Shown: in pieces, positions 7,613 to 15,821 of the stretch
Layout: every line of letters begins with the position of its first letter
Position numbering within the stretch: the stretch's first letter is position 1
Virus record (IMG/VR): IMGVR_UViG_3300034061_005520
Location: 1 to 64,000 of that record
Strand: one strand, 5' to 3'
Length of the DNA stretch: 64,000 nucleotides
From: a virus
Translations under genes and position numbers: made by a program
Notes under the pieces: model-generated
Databases searched by the model: none
Told to the model about the DNA's origin: nothing
Seen by the model: only the letters and a program-made list of their open reading frames with translations

Positions 7613-8723
7613 AACTAAAATAAAAACCACTAAAAAACAACAACTAAACCTAATGTGTCCTATAGGCGGGGATAATTTAGGTTCTATTTCTATGAGCATC
7701 TTAAAGGGCTTTAGGGGCATAGATATAGACACCTCTTTATTTCCTATTCTTATAGACGGCAAGTTGTTATTTAATAGCACAGAAGAAGCAGATATTTGCT
7801 CTGGGGCTATAAAATATAGTAGACAATTTAATTATAGAGCACCAGCACTTAAGATATGGCATCCCCATGATCTGGCTACTAGACCAGGAAAAGGTAAGTA
7901 TTACTCTTTAGTGATACCGGACACAGACTATCTAACGGCCTCAGAAGTGCATCACCTAAACTACACAGACGGAATTTTTGTCAGCTCTGATTGGGCAAAA
8001 GATATACTGATTAAGAATCAGATAAAAGTTCCAATACACAAGATATCTCTAGGAGTTGATAGATCTATTTTCACTGTTCCAGAACAAGTAGCTGATAGAT
8101 CTAATAATAACTATATATTCTACTCTACTGGTAAGTGGTCTCTGAGTAATGGTCATGATTTCTTGATTAAGGCATTTAGTCTTGCTTTCAAAAAGACAGA
8201 TAATGTCGAACTTAGATTATTACCAACTAATGATTTTTTAACAGAAGAAGAAACAAATAAGTGGTTGTCTTTGGTAGATAATATACCACATAAGGAAAAA
8301 ATATTTTTATACAATAGATTACAAACCCAATACGATATGGCTGATTTCATCCTATCAGCAGATTGTTTGTTATCCCCACAAAGAGTATGCTCTACCGGCA
8401 CAAGCATATCTGAGGCTATGGTTATGAACAAGCCTGTAATAGCTACACAGTGCGGGGTTGTTGCTGAGTATCCTGAAAGTGAACACCTTTATAGGGCCAA
8501 TATAAGATCTCAAGAAAAAGCATACGATAACAGAATACTATATGGGGAGAGTAATTGGGCAAAGCTGGACCAGTCGGTGCTAGACGAAACTATTGATTAT
8601 ATGAGACACGTTTATAAAAATGAAATTAGGTCTAATCCATCCGGAGTAGAAAAAATGACCAATAGAACGTGGCATAATACCTGTTTAGATATTCTACGGA
8701 TAACCCATAAAAATAAAAAATAA
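7605..8723 (+). CDS. Glycosyltransferase, GT4-like (GT-B fold)
   Basis: The 372-residue product overlaps guaC by eight bases. It has a central ISLGVDRSIF motif, a STGKWSLSNGHDFLIKAF segment (the N-part of the GT-B C-terminal domain) and a later SADCLLSPQRVCSTGTSISEAMVMNKPVIATQCG stretch, which corresponds to the donor-binding E-x7-E-like region of group 1 transferases. It probably transfers a sugar to host polysaccharide, a virion protein or DNA; the substrate cannot be told. The Thr/Ser-rich repeat proteins of this genome are possible acceptors, which is inference only. Confidence 0.75.
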   Translation: MSKTKIKTTKKQQLNLMCPIGGDNLGSISMSILKGFRGIDIDTSLFPILIDGKLLFNSTEEADICSGAIKYSRQFNYRAPALKIWHPHDLATRPGKGKYYSLVIPDTDYLTASEVHHLNYTDGIFVSSDWAKDILIKNQIKVPIHKISLGVDRSIFTVPEQVADRSNNNYIFYSTGKWSLSNGHDFLIKAFSLAFKKTDNVELRLLPTNDFLTEEETNKWLSLVDNIPHKEKIFLYNRLQTQYDMADFILSADCLLSPQRVCSTGTSISEAMVMNKPVIATQCGVVAEYPESEHLYRANIRSQEKAYDNRILYGESNWAKLDQSVLDETIDYMRHVYKNEIRSNPSGVEKMTNRTWHNTCLDILRITHKNKK

Positions 8724-8734
8724 GATCAAATTGC

Positions 8735-8742
8735 GGTGTATA
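8735..8742 (+). promoter_or_regulatory. GGTGTATA element
   Basis: GGTGTATA lies 11 bases after the upstream stop and 21 bases before the ATG at 8764. It is followed by AATTACAC, so GTGTA and TACAC form a small dyad. It is one of nine intergenic copies in the window and is interpreted as a phage-specific promoter core. Confidence 0.5.
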
Positions 8743-8763
8743 ATTACACTAAGGAGATACTAC

Positions 8764-9414
8764 ATGCCTATTCCAAAACCAGAGAACAACGAAGACGAAC
8801 AGAAATTTCTTTCTCGTTGCATGAGTGATGAAGCTATGAAAAAGGACTATGATGACTCTAAACAAAGAGTAGCTGTTTGTCTAGGTCAAACCAAAGCCTC
8901 TCTTGTAGAACAGGTATGCGAAATACTAGAACACGATCCTGATGTTGAGCTATTAACGGAGAGTAATGCTTATTTTCCAGCCGATAATGAATATATGGAT
9001 GTTGGAGAAGCTTCTGAAGAATATATATTACCAATAATAGCTAGATATATTTATATGGATCCTTTAACGCAAGAACTTTATTATTTTCAAAACCCTGGAA
9101 TAAAGAAAAAAGACGGCAGAGTTCTAGTTTTTATGTCTCAAGGATCAGAATATCAAGGCAGAAAGGTTCAACTCAATAAACCCTTTAGAACCCCTGACGG
9201 TCCTAAAAAATTCAGCGTTTATGTAAAGAACGATAAGGGGAATGTTGTAAAGGTAAATTTTGGTGATCCAGAGCGATCTATAAAAAGAGATAGTCCTGAA
9301 CGTCGTAAAAATTTTCGAGCCAGACACGGATGTGATAATCCTGGTCCAAGATATAAGGCCAAATATTGGTCCTGCAAATTTTGGTCAAATAAAAAAGTAT
9401 CCGATTTAACCTAA
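8764..9414 (+). CDS. Conserved phage protein with MPIPKP N-terminus and RARHxCDNPGP C-terminal motif
   Basis: The product is 216 residues. ATG 8764 is chosen because AAGGAGA at 8751-8757 precedes it; an upstream TTG would include the promoter element. The N-terminus (MPIPKPENNEDEQKFLSRCM, then QRVAVC) and the C-terminus (KKFSVYVKNDKGNVVKV, IKRDSPERRKNFRARH, YWSCKFW) are both recurrent in large marine and freshwater phages, where I recall them in head-associated or structural contexts, but I cannot name a function. Cys and His in the C-terminal part could bind metal. It is cytoplasmic, with no membrane segment. Confidence 0.65.
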   Translation: MPIPKPENNEDEQKFLSRCMSDEAMKKDYDDSKQRVAVCLGQTKASLVEQVCEILEHDPDVELLTESNAYFPADNEYMDVGEASEEYILPIIARYIYMDPLTQELYYFQNPGIKKKDGRVLVFMSQGSEYQGRKVQLNKPFRTPDGPKKFSVYVKNDKGNVVKVNFGDPERSIKRDSPERRKNFRARHGCDNPGPRYKAKYWSCKFWSNKKVSDLT

Positions 9415-9441
9415 ATATAATTTTGGAGATCCTATTTTTAT

Positions 9442-9449
9442 GGTGTATT
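9442..9449 (+). promoter_or_regulatory. GGTGTATT element
   Basis: It lies 27 bases past the upstream stop and 22 bases before the start of the GIY-YIG gene. TGGTG here and CACCA just before the start codon form an inverted repeat, so an RNA hairpin could also form over the ribosome-binding site. Confidence 0.4.
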
Positions 9450-9471
9450 TCTCTTATGGAGCATCACCATT

Positions 9472-10212
9472 ATGTACTACGTATACGCACTATACAAGAA
9501 AAACACAAAGTATAAAACTGGTTTTTTGGAAGAAAATTTATTTTATATAGGAATTTCTTCTTCAGATAAAAATTTCTATTTTAGAATGCAGAATCATCAA
9601 AAAGAAAAGAGCAACCCCTATAAGCTGAATACAATTGCAAAGTATGATTTTTTTGTTAAAGTTCTTTGGCAAATCAAGACTAAAGAGGAGGCAGAGAGTA
9701 GAGAAGAATTCTTAATAAGATGGTTTGGAAGAAAAGTCAATAAAACCGGATTCTTAACCAATATTTTATCTAGCTCAACTGACTATTCTTATATACATAA
9801 AAAAAGAACAAAATCTACTAGAAATAAAATATCAAAAGCCCTTAAGAGAATAAACAAAGATAAAAATAAAATTATTGCCAATAGAGATAGAAACTTAACG
9901 ATTCCATATAATAGAGTTATAGAATTAATAGAAGATTGGGCAACCAACCCCCTAGAAACACAACAGGATTTTGCAACAAGACATAGTATTAACAGGTCAA
10001 AATTTAAAGATTGGTTGAGACTATATAAACCAGAATATATTGGATTAACAAAACAAAAACAATTAGAAATTTTTAATCGGGTCTACGACAAAAATAAAAC
10101 TCCTAAAAGAATCATAGAAGACTATGCTAAAATAAGTGGATATGATCATAGTAAAGCTAAAGCAGTGTACTATAGACTACTTAAAACCATTCAAAAAGAA
10201 AACAATAGTTAA
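9472..10212 (+). CDS. GIY-YIG family endonuclease, free-standing
   Basis: The 246-residue basic protein begins YYVYALYKKN and continues LFYIGISSSDKNFYFRMQNHQ, which fits the GIY-YIG fold (VYA in place of GIY, then YIG) with an Arg and an HxxE-like segment downstream. EAESREEFLIRWF supplies the conserved Glu. The C-terminal half is Lys-rich and helical, with a likely helix-turn-helix DNA-binding part (DFATRHSINRSKFKDWL). Free-standing homing endonucleases of this type are common in large phages. GGAG at 9458-9461 precedes the ATG. It may be selfish rather than useful to the phage. Confidence 0.75.
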   Translation: MYYVYALYKKNTKYKTGFLEENLFYIGISSSDKNFYFRMQNHQKEKSNPYKLNTIAKYDFFVKVLWQIKTKEEAESREEFLIRWFGRKVNKTGFLTNILSSSTDYSYIHKKRTKSTRNKISKALKRINKDKNKIIANRDRNLTIPYNRVIELIEDWATNPLETQQDFATRHSINRSKFKDWLRLYKPEYIGLTKQKQLEIFNRVYDKNKTPKRIIEDYAKISGYDHSKAKAVYYRLLKTIQKENNS

Positions 10213-10258
10213 CAACCATAAAATAATTTCTGAACTGAACCAATAAAAAGGATCAAAC

Positions 10259-10726
10259 ATGTCACGATTTAATGAAATACTGAACAATATCAAGCAATAC
10301 TTTTCTTCTGCTGAAGAATCTGAAGACTTTATGTCTATGGAAGAAATAGAAACAACAGAACAAGAAATGATGGAATATAAGAAAGACTTCTATGAAATGA
10401 GTGTTGGGTCGATCAGGGCGATTATGAATCATAGCAAATCTATTCTCGATTCTTTAGAAAACCCAACGGTGCGAGACAACCTAACAGAAAGCTGGCTACA
10501 AGGGAAAATAGCCATAACAGAAGACTATATGAGAACTATACATGATTTTATTATGTATGTTTCTGAAGCTCAACACAATGTAGCAAAGAAAGATCTTCCG
10601 GGATTATGGGAGAATATTCGTAAAAAGAAGCAAAGAGAAGGAAAGAAATATAAGCCAGCTAAACGAGGAGATAAGGATAGGCCCGACCCAGACCAGTGGA
10701 ACAAGTTGACAAAGAAGACTAGTTGA
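10259..10726 (+). CDS. Conserved phage protein, 155 aa
   Basis: The product is acidic and helical in its first half and strongly basic at its end, with GLWENIRKKKQREGKKYK and a GDKDRPDPDQW tail that recur in unassigned phage proteins. A helical segment around residues 60-110 could form a coiled coil. An AAGGATC site precedes the start. The function is unknown, although the Lys-rich LWENIRKK tail is typical of virion-associated or DNA-contacting small proteins. Confidence 0.6.
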   Translation: MSRFNEILNNIKQYFSSAEESEDFMSMEEIETTEQEMMEYKKDFYEMSVGSIRAIMNHSKSILDSLENPTVRDNLTESWLQGKIAITEDYMRTIHDFIMYVSEAQHNVAKKDLPGLWENIRKKKQREGKKYKPAKRGDKDRPDPDQWNKLTKKTS

Positions 10727-10760
10727 CTTTTGGAATACATCAGGTATTCTCACTAAAGTC
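10723..10760 (+). promoter_or_regulatory. Sigma70-like promoter with nested dyad before the sigma-factor gene
   Basis: TTGACT at 10723-10728, a 16-base spacer and TATTCT at 10745-10750. The same bases form nested inverted repeats: GACTTT (10725-10730) pairs with AAAGTC (10755-10760), and GAATAC (10733-10738) with GTATTC (10744-10749). The dyad over the core promoter could be an operator or an RNA hairpin at the 5' end. A leader of about 70 bases follows before the sigma gene, with no other feature seen in it. Confidence 0.5.
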
Positions 10761-10825
10761 TGAGTCGCCCACGGTCGATTCAAGACATAAGGACACAAAC
10801 CCCAAGGATTACACAAAGGAAACCA

Positions 10826-11473
10826 ATGCTATTACAGATTAATGGAATCGGCGATCAAAAAATCGAATACAAAGACCACAACACCATAAAGTTTGACGAT
10901 CTAAAAACTTATATACTACTAGCAAAAAAGGCCATATCTAAGTTTGGTCCAAAATTTTATAGTGGACTATCAGCAAAAATGCTTAAGGACGAGGACGCGG
11001 TATCCTCAATAGCTAATGCTATCATGATGGCGGATTGGAGATGGGATGATAATAGGCTTGGACTAAATGGAGCAAAGAAAACCAAGTACTCTTACAGAAA
11101 TCAGTGTGCTTTGTGGGCCATAAAAACATATGTTTCAAAGGAACATAAGCACACCAAGAGAACAAAGGCTTATTCTCTAGATTATGTAACAGATGAAAAT
11201 GATAGCGGCTATCATTCACTGTCTGCCGATGCTAGATGTGAGCAACCCGATGATATAGCTATGAAAAATGAAGAATCAGAAAATTTATCATCTCTTATAG
11301 AACAGCTTCTTTCACTAAATAGTTTGACAGATAAACAAAAAGACTATATCAAATTATATTACTTTGAATCTTATACATTCGAACAAATTGGAAGCAAGTA
11401 CGGGGTCACTAGAGAGGCTGTCAGACAAGGCCTAAATAAAGCCCTCGACACAATCAGAGGAGTTCTAACTTGA
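10826..11473 (+). CDS. Phage RNA polymerase sigma factor (sigma70 family)
   Basis: The product is 215 residues. The middle part (ADWRWDDNRLG, then SYRNQCALWAIKTYV) resembles the core-binding and -10-recognition helices of sigma region 2. The C-terminus LTDKQKDYIKLYYFESYTFE, then QIGSKYGVTREAVRQGLNKAL, is a clear sigma region 4 helix-turn-helix. Regions 1.1 and 3 are missing, as in small phage and ECF-like sigmas. It would redirect host RNA polymerase to phage promoters; the GGTGTATA elements in this window are the obvious candidate targets (inference). It is preceded by a sigma70-like promoter, consistent with expression by the unmodified host enzyme. Confidence 0.85.
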   Translation: MLLQINGIGDQKIEYKDHNTIKFDDLKTYILLAKKAISKFGPKFYSGLSAKMLKDEDAVSSIANAIMMADWRWDDNRLGLNGAKKTKYSYRNQCALWAIKTYVSKEHKHTKRTKAYSLDYVTDENDSGYHSLSADARCEQPDDIAMKNEESENLSSLIEQLLSLNSLTDKQKDYIKLYYFESYTFEQIGSKYGVTREAVRQGLNKALDTIRGVLT

Positions 11474-11859
11474 GCAAATTTAATATAGATGCCTACTGTG
11501 TGGCTATCACAACAAACTTAGAAGAAAATAAGACGTATATTCTCTCTACAACAGAAAACTCAATAGAGTTTCCAGTGCTAGAAATTGATACTAAGAATGC
11601 TAACTCTATAGATAATAGCCTGATAGACCACATGCGAAAGTTTTTAATGACCAGTCAGTTTGAGTTAAGTCCTCAAATAGTCTCTGCTAACTCAACAATA
11701 ATTAAACCAAGAAAAAAGAATACAATTAATTTAGTTTATTCTTTCCTAATAAAAGAAAACGTTAAGAATTTTGATTCGCACTGGATCAGTTTTAATTTCC
11801 AGAATCCTTCAACAGAGTATGCTGGCTTAATTTTTGAGGTTATACAAAAGCTAAAATGA
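11470..11859 (+). CDS. Hypothetical protein, 129 aa
   Basis: It starts at TTG 11470 in a TTGA overlap with the sigma-factor stop; no in-frame ATG is available until far into the protein, and the overlap supports translational coupling. The product has mixed alpha/beta content and no cysteine pairs or membrane segments. Coupling to the sigma factor makes a regulatory partner (anti-sigma or co-activator) possible, but no residue shows this. Confidence 0.55.
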   Translation: MSKFNIDAYCVAITTNLEENKTYILSTTENSIEFPVLEIDTKNANSIDNSLIDHMRKFLMTSQFELSPQIVSANSTIIKPRKKNTINLVYSFLIKENVKNFDSHWISFNFQNPSTEYAGLIFEVIQKLK

Positions 11860-12263
11860 ATATATTCTCATCTCTTAAAAACTTATTTATCAATAAAAGT
11901 TCTACTGCCGAACCACAAACAACAAAGCAGTCAGACAAAAACAGTATAACTTTTTCTATTGATGGTTTTGGTAGGTCATGGGTTGCTTTGGAACTAAATA
12001 ATAAGGATACAAAGTCCTGTGAGGATTTTGCTAAGATGCTATTTGATATCAATAATAGTAATTATGAACAAGCTACCCTCGATTTGATAGTTAGTTTGTC
12101 AAAGCAGAAACCATTAATGGCACCAACACTAGAAACTATTCTTATCTCTTGGGGCATGATGTTGGCCACAGGACCAATTAATGACGAGCATAAAGTGGCT
12201 AAAAATACTGAGAATAGGCCTTTTATACGCCCAAGAAATGTTTTTCTTGGTACGGATAAATAG
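11856..12263 (+). CDS. Hypothetical protein, 135 aa
   Basis: The ATG at 11856 overlaps the upstream stop in an ATGA arrangement. The N-terminus MNIFSSLKNLFINKSS is amphipathic, a linker follows, then a compact domain with ITFSIDGFGRSWVALEL and a helical C-terminus. It is the third gene of the sigma-factor transcript. No family is recognised. A 74-base gap follows with no recognised signal. Confidence 0.55.
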   Translation: MNIFSSLKNLFINKSSTAEPQTTKQSDKNSITFSIDGFGRSWVALELNNKDTKSCEDFAKMLFDINNSNYEQATLDLIVSLSKQKPLMAPTLETILISWGMMLATGPINDEHKVAKNTENRPFIRPRNVFLGTDK

Positions 12264-12337
12264 ACTCCTACTATAACAATAGCCTTGCGGGGTATATTGA
12301 TAGTAGTAATTCTCGTGTATTCTTCTTAAGAAACTAT

Positions 12338-12787
12338 ATGACATCAAAAAAACCACTAATAGTTTGGCAAAAATGGATTGATCCTTTTGGCAAGGATACC
12401 GATCAAAGCCGATGGACAGACTACGATAACGAGAGTCTCGATATAGACTTGTATAGAAATCAAGACTCCGATACCGAAGATCAACCAATACCAAAGCAGG
12501 CTGGGGAAAGTATTAAAGTTATAGCTTCTCCTATGGGTATTATTCCATATAATGAACACACCGCTTCTGGAAAGATCTTTAATTTCTGGACAGGCCACAC
12601 CAACTTTGATATTACCAAAGAAATCATAGATATATTAGAGAGCGTTGATGGTGTTGAAACCTTAGATGTATTTACTAGATATAGATTTAGAATCGCCACA
12701 GGCAAATGCTTCGATGACGCATTGGTTATGAATGCTATAAATAAGACCGTATATAAATTCTTAGATAATAAATATGAATACCCATAA
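12338..12787 (+). CDS. Conserved phage protein with SPMGIIPYNEH motif
   Basis: The product is 149 residues. The second half (VIASPMGIIPYNEH, FNFWTGHTNF, VDGVETLDVFTRYRFRI) is a pattern I recall from unassigned proteins of large phages, and looks like a small alpha/beta domain. The first half is acidic and low in complexity. It overlaps the ClpP-like gene by 14 bases, so the two are coupled. The function is unknown. Confidence 0.6.
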   Translation: MTSKKPLIVWQKWIDPFGKDTDQSRWTDYDNESLDIDLYRNQDSDTEDQPIPKQAGESIKVIASPMGIIPYNEHTASGKIFNFWTGHTNFDITKEIIDILESVDGVETLDVFTRYRFRIATGKCFDDALVMNAINKTVYKFLDNKYEYP

Positions 12788-13442
12788 CACTATCAATGAT
12801 ATACACACTAATAATATCGACATAGAAAATAGAGAGATATACCTCCATGCTCCTTTGGATAATATCGAAGAAAGCAATCTAGATTATAGGTCTGCTGTAA
12901 TTTTTGAAAAAAATCTAAGATATCTGAATCTTATATCTTTAGACCCTATTTTTATACATATGCATTTGCCAGGAGGAGAATGGCAAGACTGCTTAGGGAT
13001 GTATGACGCCATCAAGGCATCCAAAGCAAAAACTATAATTTTAGCATATGCAAGAGCCGAGTCCTCTAGCAGCGTCTTATTACAGTCTGCTGATCTCAGG
13101 ATATTAATGCCTAATACTAATGTTCTGATTCATTATGGGTCATTTAGCTTAGATGGCGAACACTCAAAAGCAGCAGCGAGTTCTATTAAATGGAACGAAC
13201 AAGAATGCGATAAAATGGTGGACATATTCACAGATAGGTGTATGCAGAGTAGTATGGCGAAAGAAAAAAATTGGAAAAGAATGATGGCAAAAAAACATAT
13301 TGTGTCGCAATTAGCCAATAAATGCGATTGGATATTAACAGCTGAAGAAGCGGTTAATTATGGTTTCGCTGACGGTATTCTTGGTAGCAAGAAATATCCA
13401 AATATTGACTATATAAAAAACTATACGAAAAAACAAAAATAA
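12774..13442 (+). CDS. ClpP-like serine protease
   Basis: The 222-residue product has the ClpP fold signature: HMHLPGGEW with the oxyanion glycines (residues 66-68), GMYDAI, the nucleophile Ser97 in RAESSSS, His120 in VLIHYGS, and Asp200 in LTAEEAVNYGFADGI. The catalytic triad is therefore intact. Phage ClpP-family proteases may mature the head or work with host ATPases; no capsid or portal gene is adjacent here, so its substrate is open. It shares a four-gene block (12338-14122) with a DeoC-like protein. Confidence 0.85.
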   Translation: MNTHNTINDIHTNNIDIENREIYLHAPLDNIEESNLDYRSAVIFEKNLRYLNLISLDPIFIHMHLPGGEWQDCLGMYDAIKASKAKTIILAYARAESSSSVLLQSADLRILMPNTNVLIHYGSFSLDGEHSKAAASSIKWNEQECDKMVDIFTDRCMQSSMAKEKNWKRMMAKKHIVSQLANKCDWILTAEEAVNYGFADGILGSKKYPNIDYIKNYTKKQK

Positions 13443-14122
13443 TGCACATAGATTTTGCCATAATAGACACAGACAAAAATGAAGCAGAAGTAAAAGATTT
13501 GGTCAATGGCATTATTTCAGAGCCAATAAAAATAAACTCTATAACTTGCTCACATTATTATCTAAGAATAATCAAGTCTCTGGTCGATAAATCCGCAACA
13601 TCTCTTTCTTGTCTTGTGGATTTTCCTTGTGGCACATCTGATCTATTGAGCAGAAAAACGGCCATAGAGCAAGCCTTTAAGGCGGGCGCTACCTCTATAG
13701 ATATTGTAATGCCGCAAAATCTTGTTTCTAATAGAAAATATGACAAGATCAGAGAAGATATTAGAACAATATCAGAATATTGTAATGAGCATGGTCTAAA
13801 AACTAGATATATCTTAGAGTATAGGGTATTCGATCATCAATGCCTGAAAAAGCTTTGTGAAATACTAGATAGCTTTAATATTAGAGAAGTTTTTCCTTCT
13901 ACTGGGTATTTTTTAGATAATTTGGCTGATAATCTTATAGCCTCTGTGTTTTTACACGAAAACTCTAAAGACATTAATGTGTATTGTACCGGCAACAGTT
14001 GGACAGAAAATCACTTCAATATTATAGAAAAAACTGGCCTATATGGGGTCAGAGTATTCTCTCGTCCTGCTTTACAGAGCCTTATAAAAATTTTACTAGA
14101 AAAACAAAAGAATACACAATAG
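13442..14122 (+). CDS. DeoC-like TIM-barrel protein lacking the Schiff-base lysine
   Basis: The product is 226 residues. Its middle matches the deoxyribose-phosphate aldolase family: CLVDFPCGTSD, AFKAGATSIDIVM (Asp87 at the place of the catalytic Asp) and YDKIREDI. In the strand that normally reads IKTSTGF, the sequence is VFPSTGY, so the Schiff-base Lys is replaced by Phe151; the second conserved Lys is also not found. It is probably not an active deoxyribose-phosphate aldolase, but may bind a sugar phosphate or have another reaction. It starts at the stop of the ClpP-like gene. Confidence 0.7.
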   Translation: MHIDFAIIDTDKNEAEVKDLVNGIISEPIKINSITCSHYYLRIIKSLVDKSATSLSCLVDFPCGTSDLLSRKTAIEQAFKAGATSIDIVMPQNLVSNRKYDKIREDIRTISEYCNEHGLKTRYILEYRVFDHQCLKKLCEILDSFNIREVFPSTGYFLDNLADNLIASVFLHENSKDINVYCTGNSWTENHFNIIEKTGLYGVRVFSRPALQSLIKILLEKQKNTQ

Positions 14123-14123
14123 T

Positions 14124-14131
14124 GGTGTATC
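14124..14131 (+). promoter_or_regulatory. GGTGTATC element
   Basis: It starts one base after the upstream stop codon and 45 bases before ATG 14177. A weak TTGACT-N17-TATAGA pair (14137-14165) lies just downstream, so this gap may hold two overlapping promoters for the structural gene that follows. Confidence 0.5.
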
Positions 14132-14176
14132 AAATATTGACTATTTAACCAAACTAATATATAGAGGGTTTAAACT

Positions 14177-15001
14177 ATGCCAACTCTTACTGGCCCATCA
14201 AGCACATCACAAGATATCACAATGGCCTCTGCTGGGGCCGACACACTAACATATACAACAGTTGCTTCTGGATCAATGCTTCCGGAAACCATGCAGCTAT
14301 TTGTTGATGGAGTAGAAGCAGCTGGAGTCACACTACCAGCAAAATATATCGGTCAATCCTTTACCTTTACTAAAGTTGGCGGATCACCCCTTTCTGGTGT
14401 TTTCGCTTCCGGCGTTGTAAACTTAGTATCATCAGGCACAACAACCACTCCAACAACAGCCGCCCCAGCAACAACAGCGGGCAGTGTTTATTATATCAGT
14501 GGTAATAAAGCAACAAATGATGGTGGCACAATCAAAGCTGGCGGCAACATTGCTGATGCACGAGTAGAATCCGCTGACAAAGTCTATGGTGGCGAAAGAC
14601 AAGTTGTTGGCTCGGTCGTTGTTGATGGAGTTAACACAGACAAGGGCGTAAGCTCTGGTGTTTTTGCATATAACAACCAGTCACCAGTTGGTAAGAAGGT
14701 CACCGTAACTCTTGGCGGCGTTAGCAACACCGTACTAAGAAGCGGCGCTGCTCAGCCACAACTTGTTCAAAGCATTAACAAGCTTAATGTTCTAAGAACA
14801 AGACGCTTCACCACAGCCATAAGAGAGAACAAATACAACAAATATACTGGTCGTTTCGAGGCTGGATATCCTGTTGTAGCAGTCGATACTCTTGCAACAG
14901 ATAATGCTGCTAATCCAACAAGAACACTCCCCGGTCAACTAGTTTACAAGATCGGAGCAAATGTTCCTGTAACATCAGATTATAAGGCAAAGACCAACTA
15001 A
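14177..15001 (+). CDS. Probable virion structural protein with Thr/Ala/Pro linker
   Basis: The 274-residue product has two beta-rich parts separated by a TTTTPTTAAPATTAGS linker near residues 92-107. The C-terminal part is Gly/Val/Asn-rich with SINKLNVLRTRRFTTAIRENKYNKYTGRFEAGYPV, typical of a surface-exposed virion protein. It opens the tail-fibre region, stands alone between a GGTGTAT element and a stem-loop, and has an AGAGGG ribosome-binding site. A high-copy structural product is inferred from that monocistronic layout. No family is named. Confidence 0.6.
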   Translation: MPTLTGPSSTSQDITMASAGADTLTYTTVASGSMLPETMQLFVDGVEAAGVTLPAKYIGQSFTFTKVGGSPLSGVFASGVVNLVSSGTTTTPTTAAPATTAGSVYYISGNKATNDGGTIKAGGNIADARVESADKVYGGERQVVGSVVVDGVNTDKGVSSGVFAYNNQSPVGKKVTVTLGGVSNTVLRSGAAQPQLVQSINKLNVLRTRRFTTAIRENKYNKYTGRFEAGYPVVAVDTLATDNAANPTRTLPGQLVYKIGANVPVTSDYKAKTN

Positions 15002-15033
15002 TTAATATAACGTAATAATTAACGATACAACTA

Positions 15034-15064
15034 AAGCCAATGATGCCTCGTGTATCGTTGGCTT
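15034..15064 (+). terminator. Stem-loop after the 14.2-15.0 kb gene, terminator-like
   Basis: Eleven-base arms at 15034-15044 and 15054-15064 (AAGCCAATGAT with ATCGTTGGCTT, one G-U pair) enclose a nine-base loop. ATAGTTTTAAT follows. The U-run is short and offset, so partial termination or mRNA 3'-end protection are both possible. Confidence 0.5.
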
Positions 15065-15092
15065 ATAGTTTTAATATAGAAAGACCTAAGCT

Positions 15093-15413
15093 ATGAGTGA
15101 TACCATAATACATTTTTGGGAAAATATTGCCACAACGAGTATTGGTATTATAGTGACAATGGTGGGGTTTTGGGTGGCTATAGGTCGAAACATGGCCACT
15201 AAGGCAGAGGTGTTAGTTATGATAGAAACCCAATCCCCATATGTTCATGACAGACAGTTTATTCTAGAGAGATTAAATACTAACAAGGAAACACAAGCTG
15301 CTTTTGCAGCAGCCTTGCAAAGAAATACCGAAGTCATGAATGAACTTAAGGTTCAAATAGTTATGTTGGGAAAAACTCTGGAAGCCCTAGAAGAAAGAAT
15401 AGAAAGAAGCTAA
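15093..15413 (+). CDS. Membrane-anchored coiled-coil protein, 106 aa
   Basis: A hydrophobic segment at residues 13-30 (TTSIGIIVTMVGFWVAIG) is followed by a charged helical region (AAALQRNTEVMNELKVQIV onwards) with coiled-coil spacing. The size and plan match holin- or spanin-like phage proteins, but also other small virion membrane proteins. It leads the tail-fibre operon and ends four bases before the next start. Confidence 0.55.
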   Translation: MSDTIIHFWENIATTSIGIIVTMVGFWVAIGRNMATKAEVLVMIETQSPYVHDRQFILERLNTNKETQAAFAAALQRNTEVMNELKVQIVMLGKTLEALEERIERS

Positions 15414-15416
15414 AAT

Positions 15417-15821
15417 ATGGCAGCTAGCAAATACGACTTCTCTATAGAACAGGGTTCCTCTTTTAGACTATCCATAGTCCATCGTAACGATTCTGGTAAT
15501 CCTATAAATATGACAGGATATTGTGCTAGGGTAATATGGAAAACCAGCAGCGGTGAAAGTATGATATTTAGCTCGGAAAATACAAATTATTCACAATATA
15601 AGTTTACTATTGATCCTCTAAACGGGAAAATAACACTACTTATCCCCGCTGGTGTCACAAATAATTATGCTTTTAGCAATGCTAAATATGATCTAGAAAT
15701 ACAAACACCGCAAGACCTTTATCTTGGGGGTGGAAAAAATGTTGAAAGAGTTCTTTATGGCACAGTTACAATACTAAAACGATTTAGCCAATCAACAGAA
15801 CAACTGAGCTGCTCAACATGA
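15417..15821 (+). CDS. Tail-fibre-associated baseplate-type protein, 134 aa
   Basis: The N-terminus YDFSIEQGSSFRLSIVHRND and then PINMTGYCARVIWKT is a pattern common in small beta-rich proteins encoded just before phage tail fibres. The whole product is predicted beta. It overlaps the 867-residue fibre gene by four bases (ATGA), supporting a joint function such as fibre attachment. Confidence 0.6.
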   Translation: MAASKYDFSIEQGSSFRLSIVHRNDSGNPINMTGYCARVIWKTSSGESMIFSSENTNYSQYKFTIDPLNGKITLLIPAGVTNNYAFSNAKYDLEIQTPQDLYLGGGKNVERVLYGTVTILKRFSQSTEQLSCST

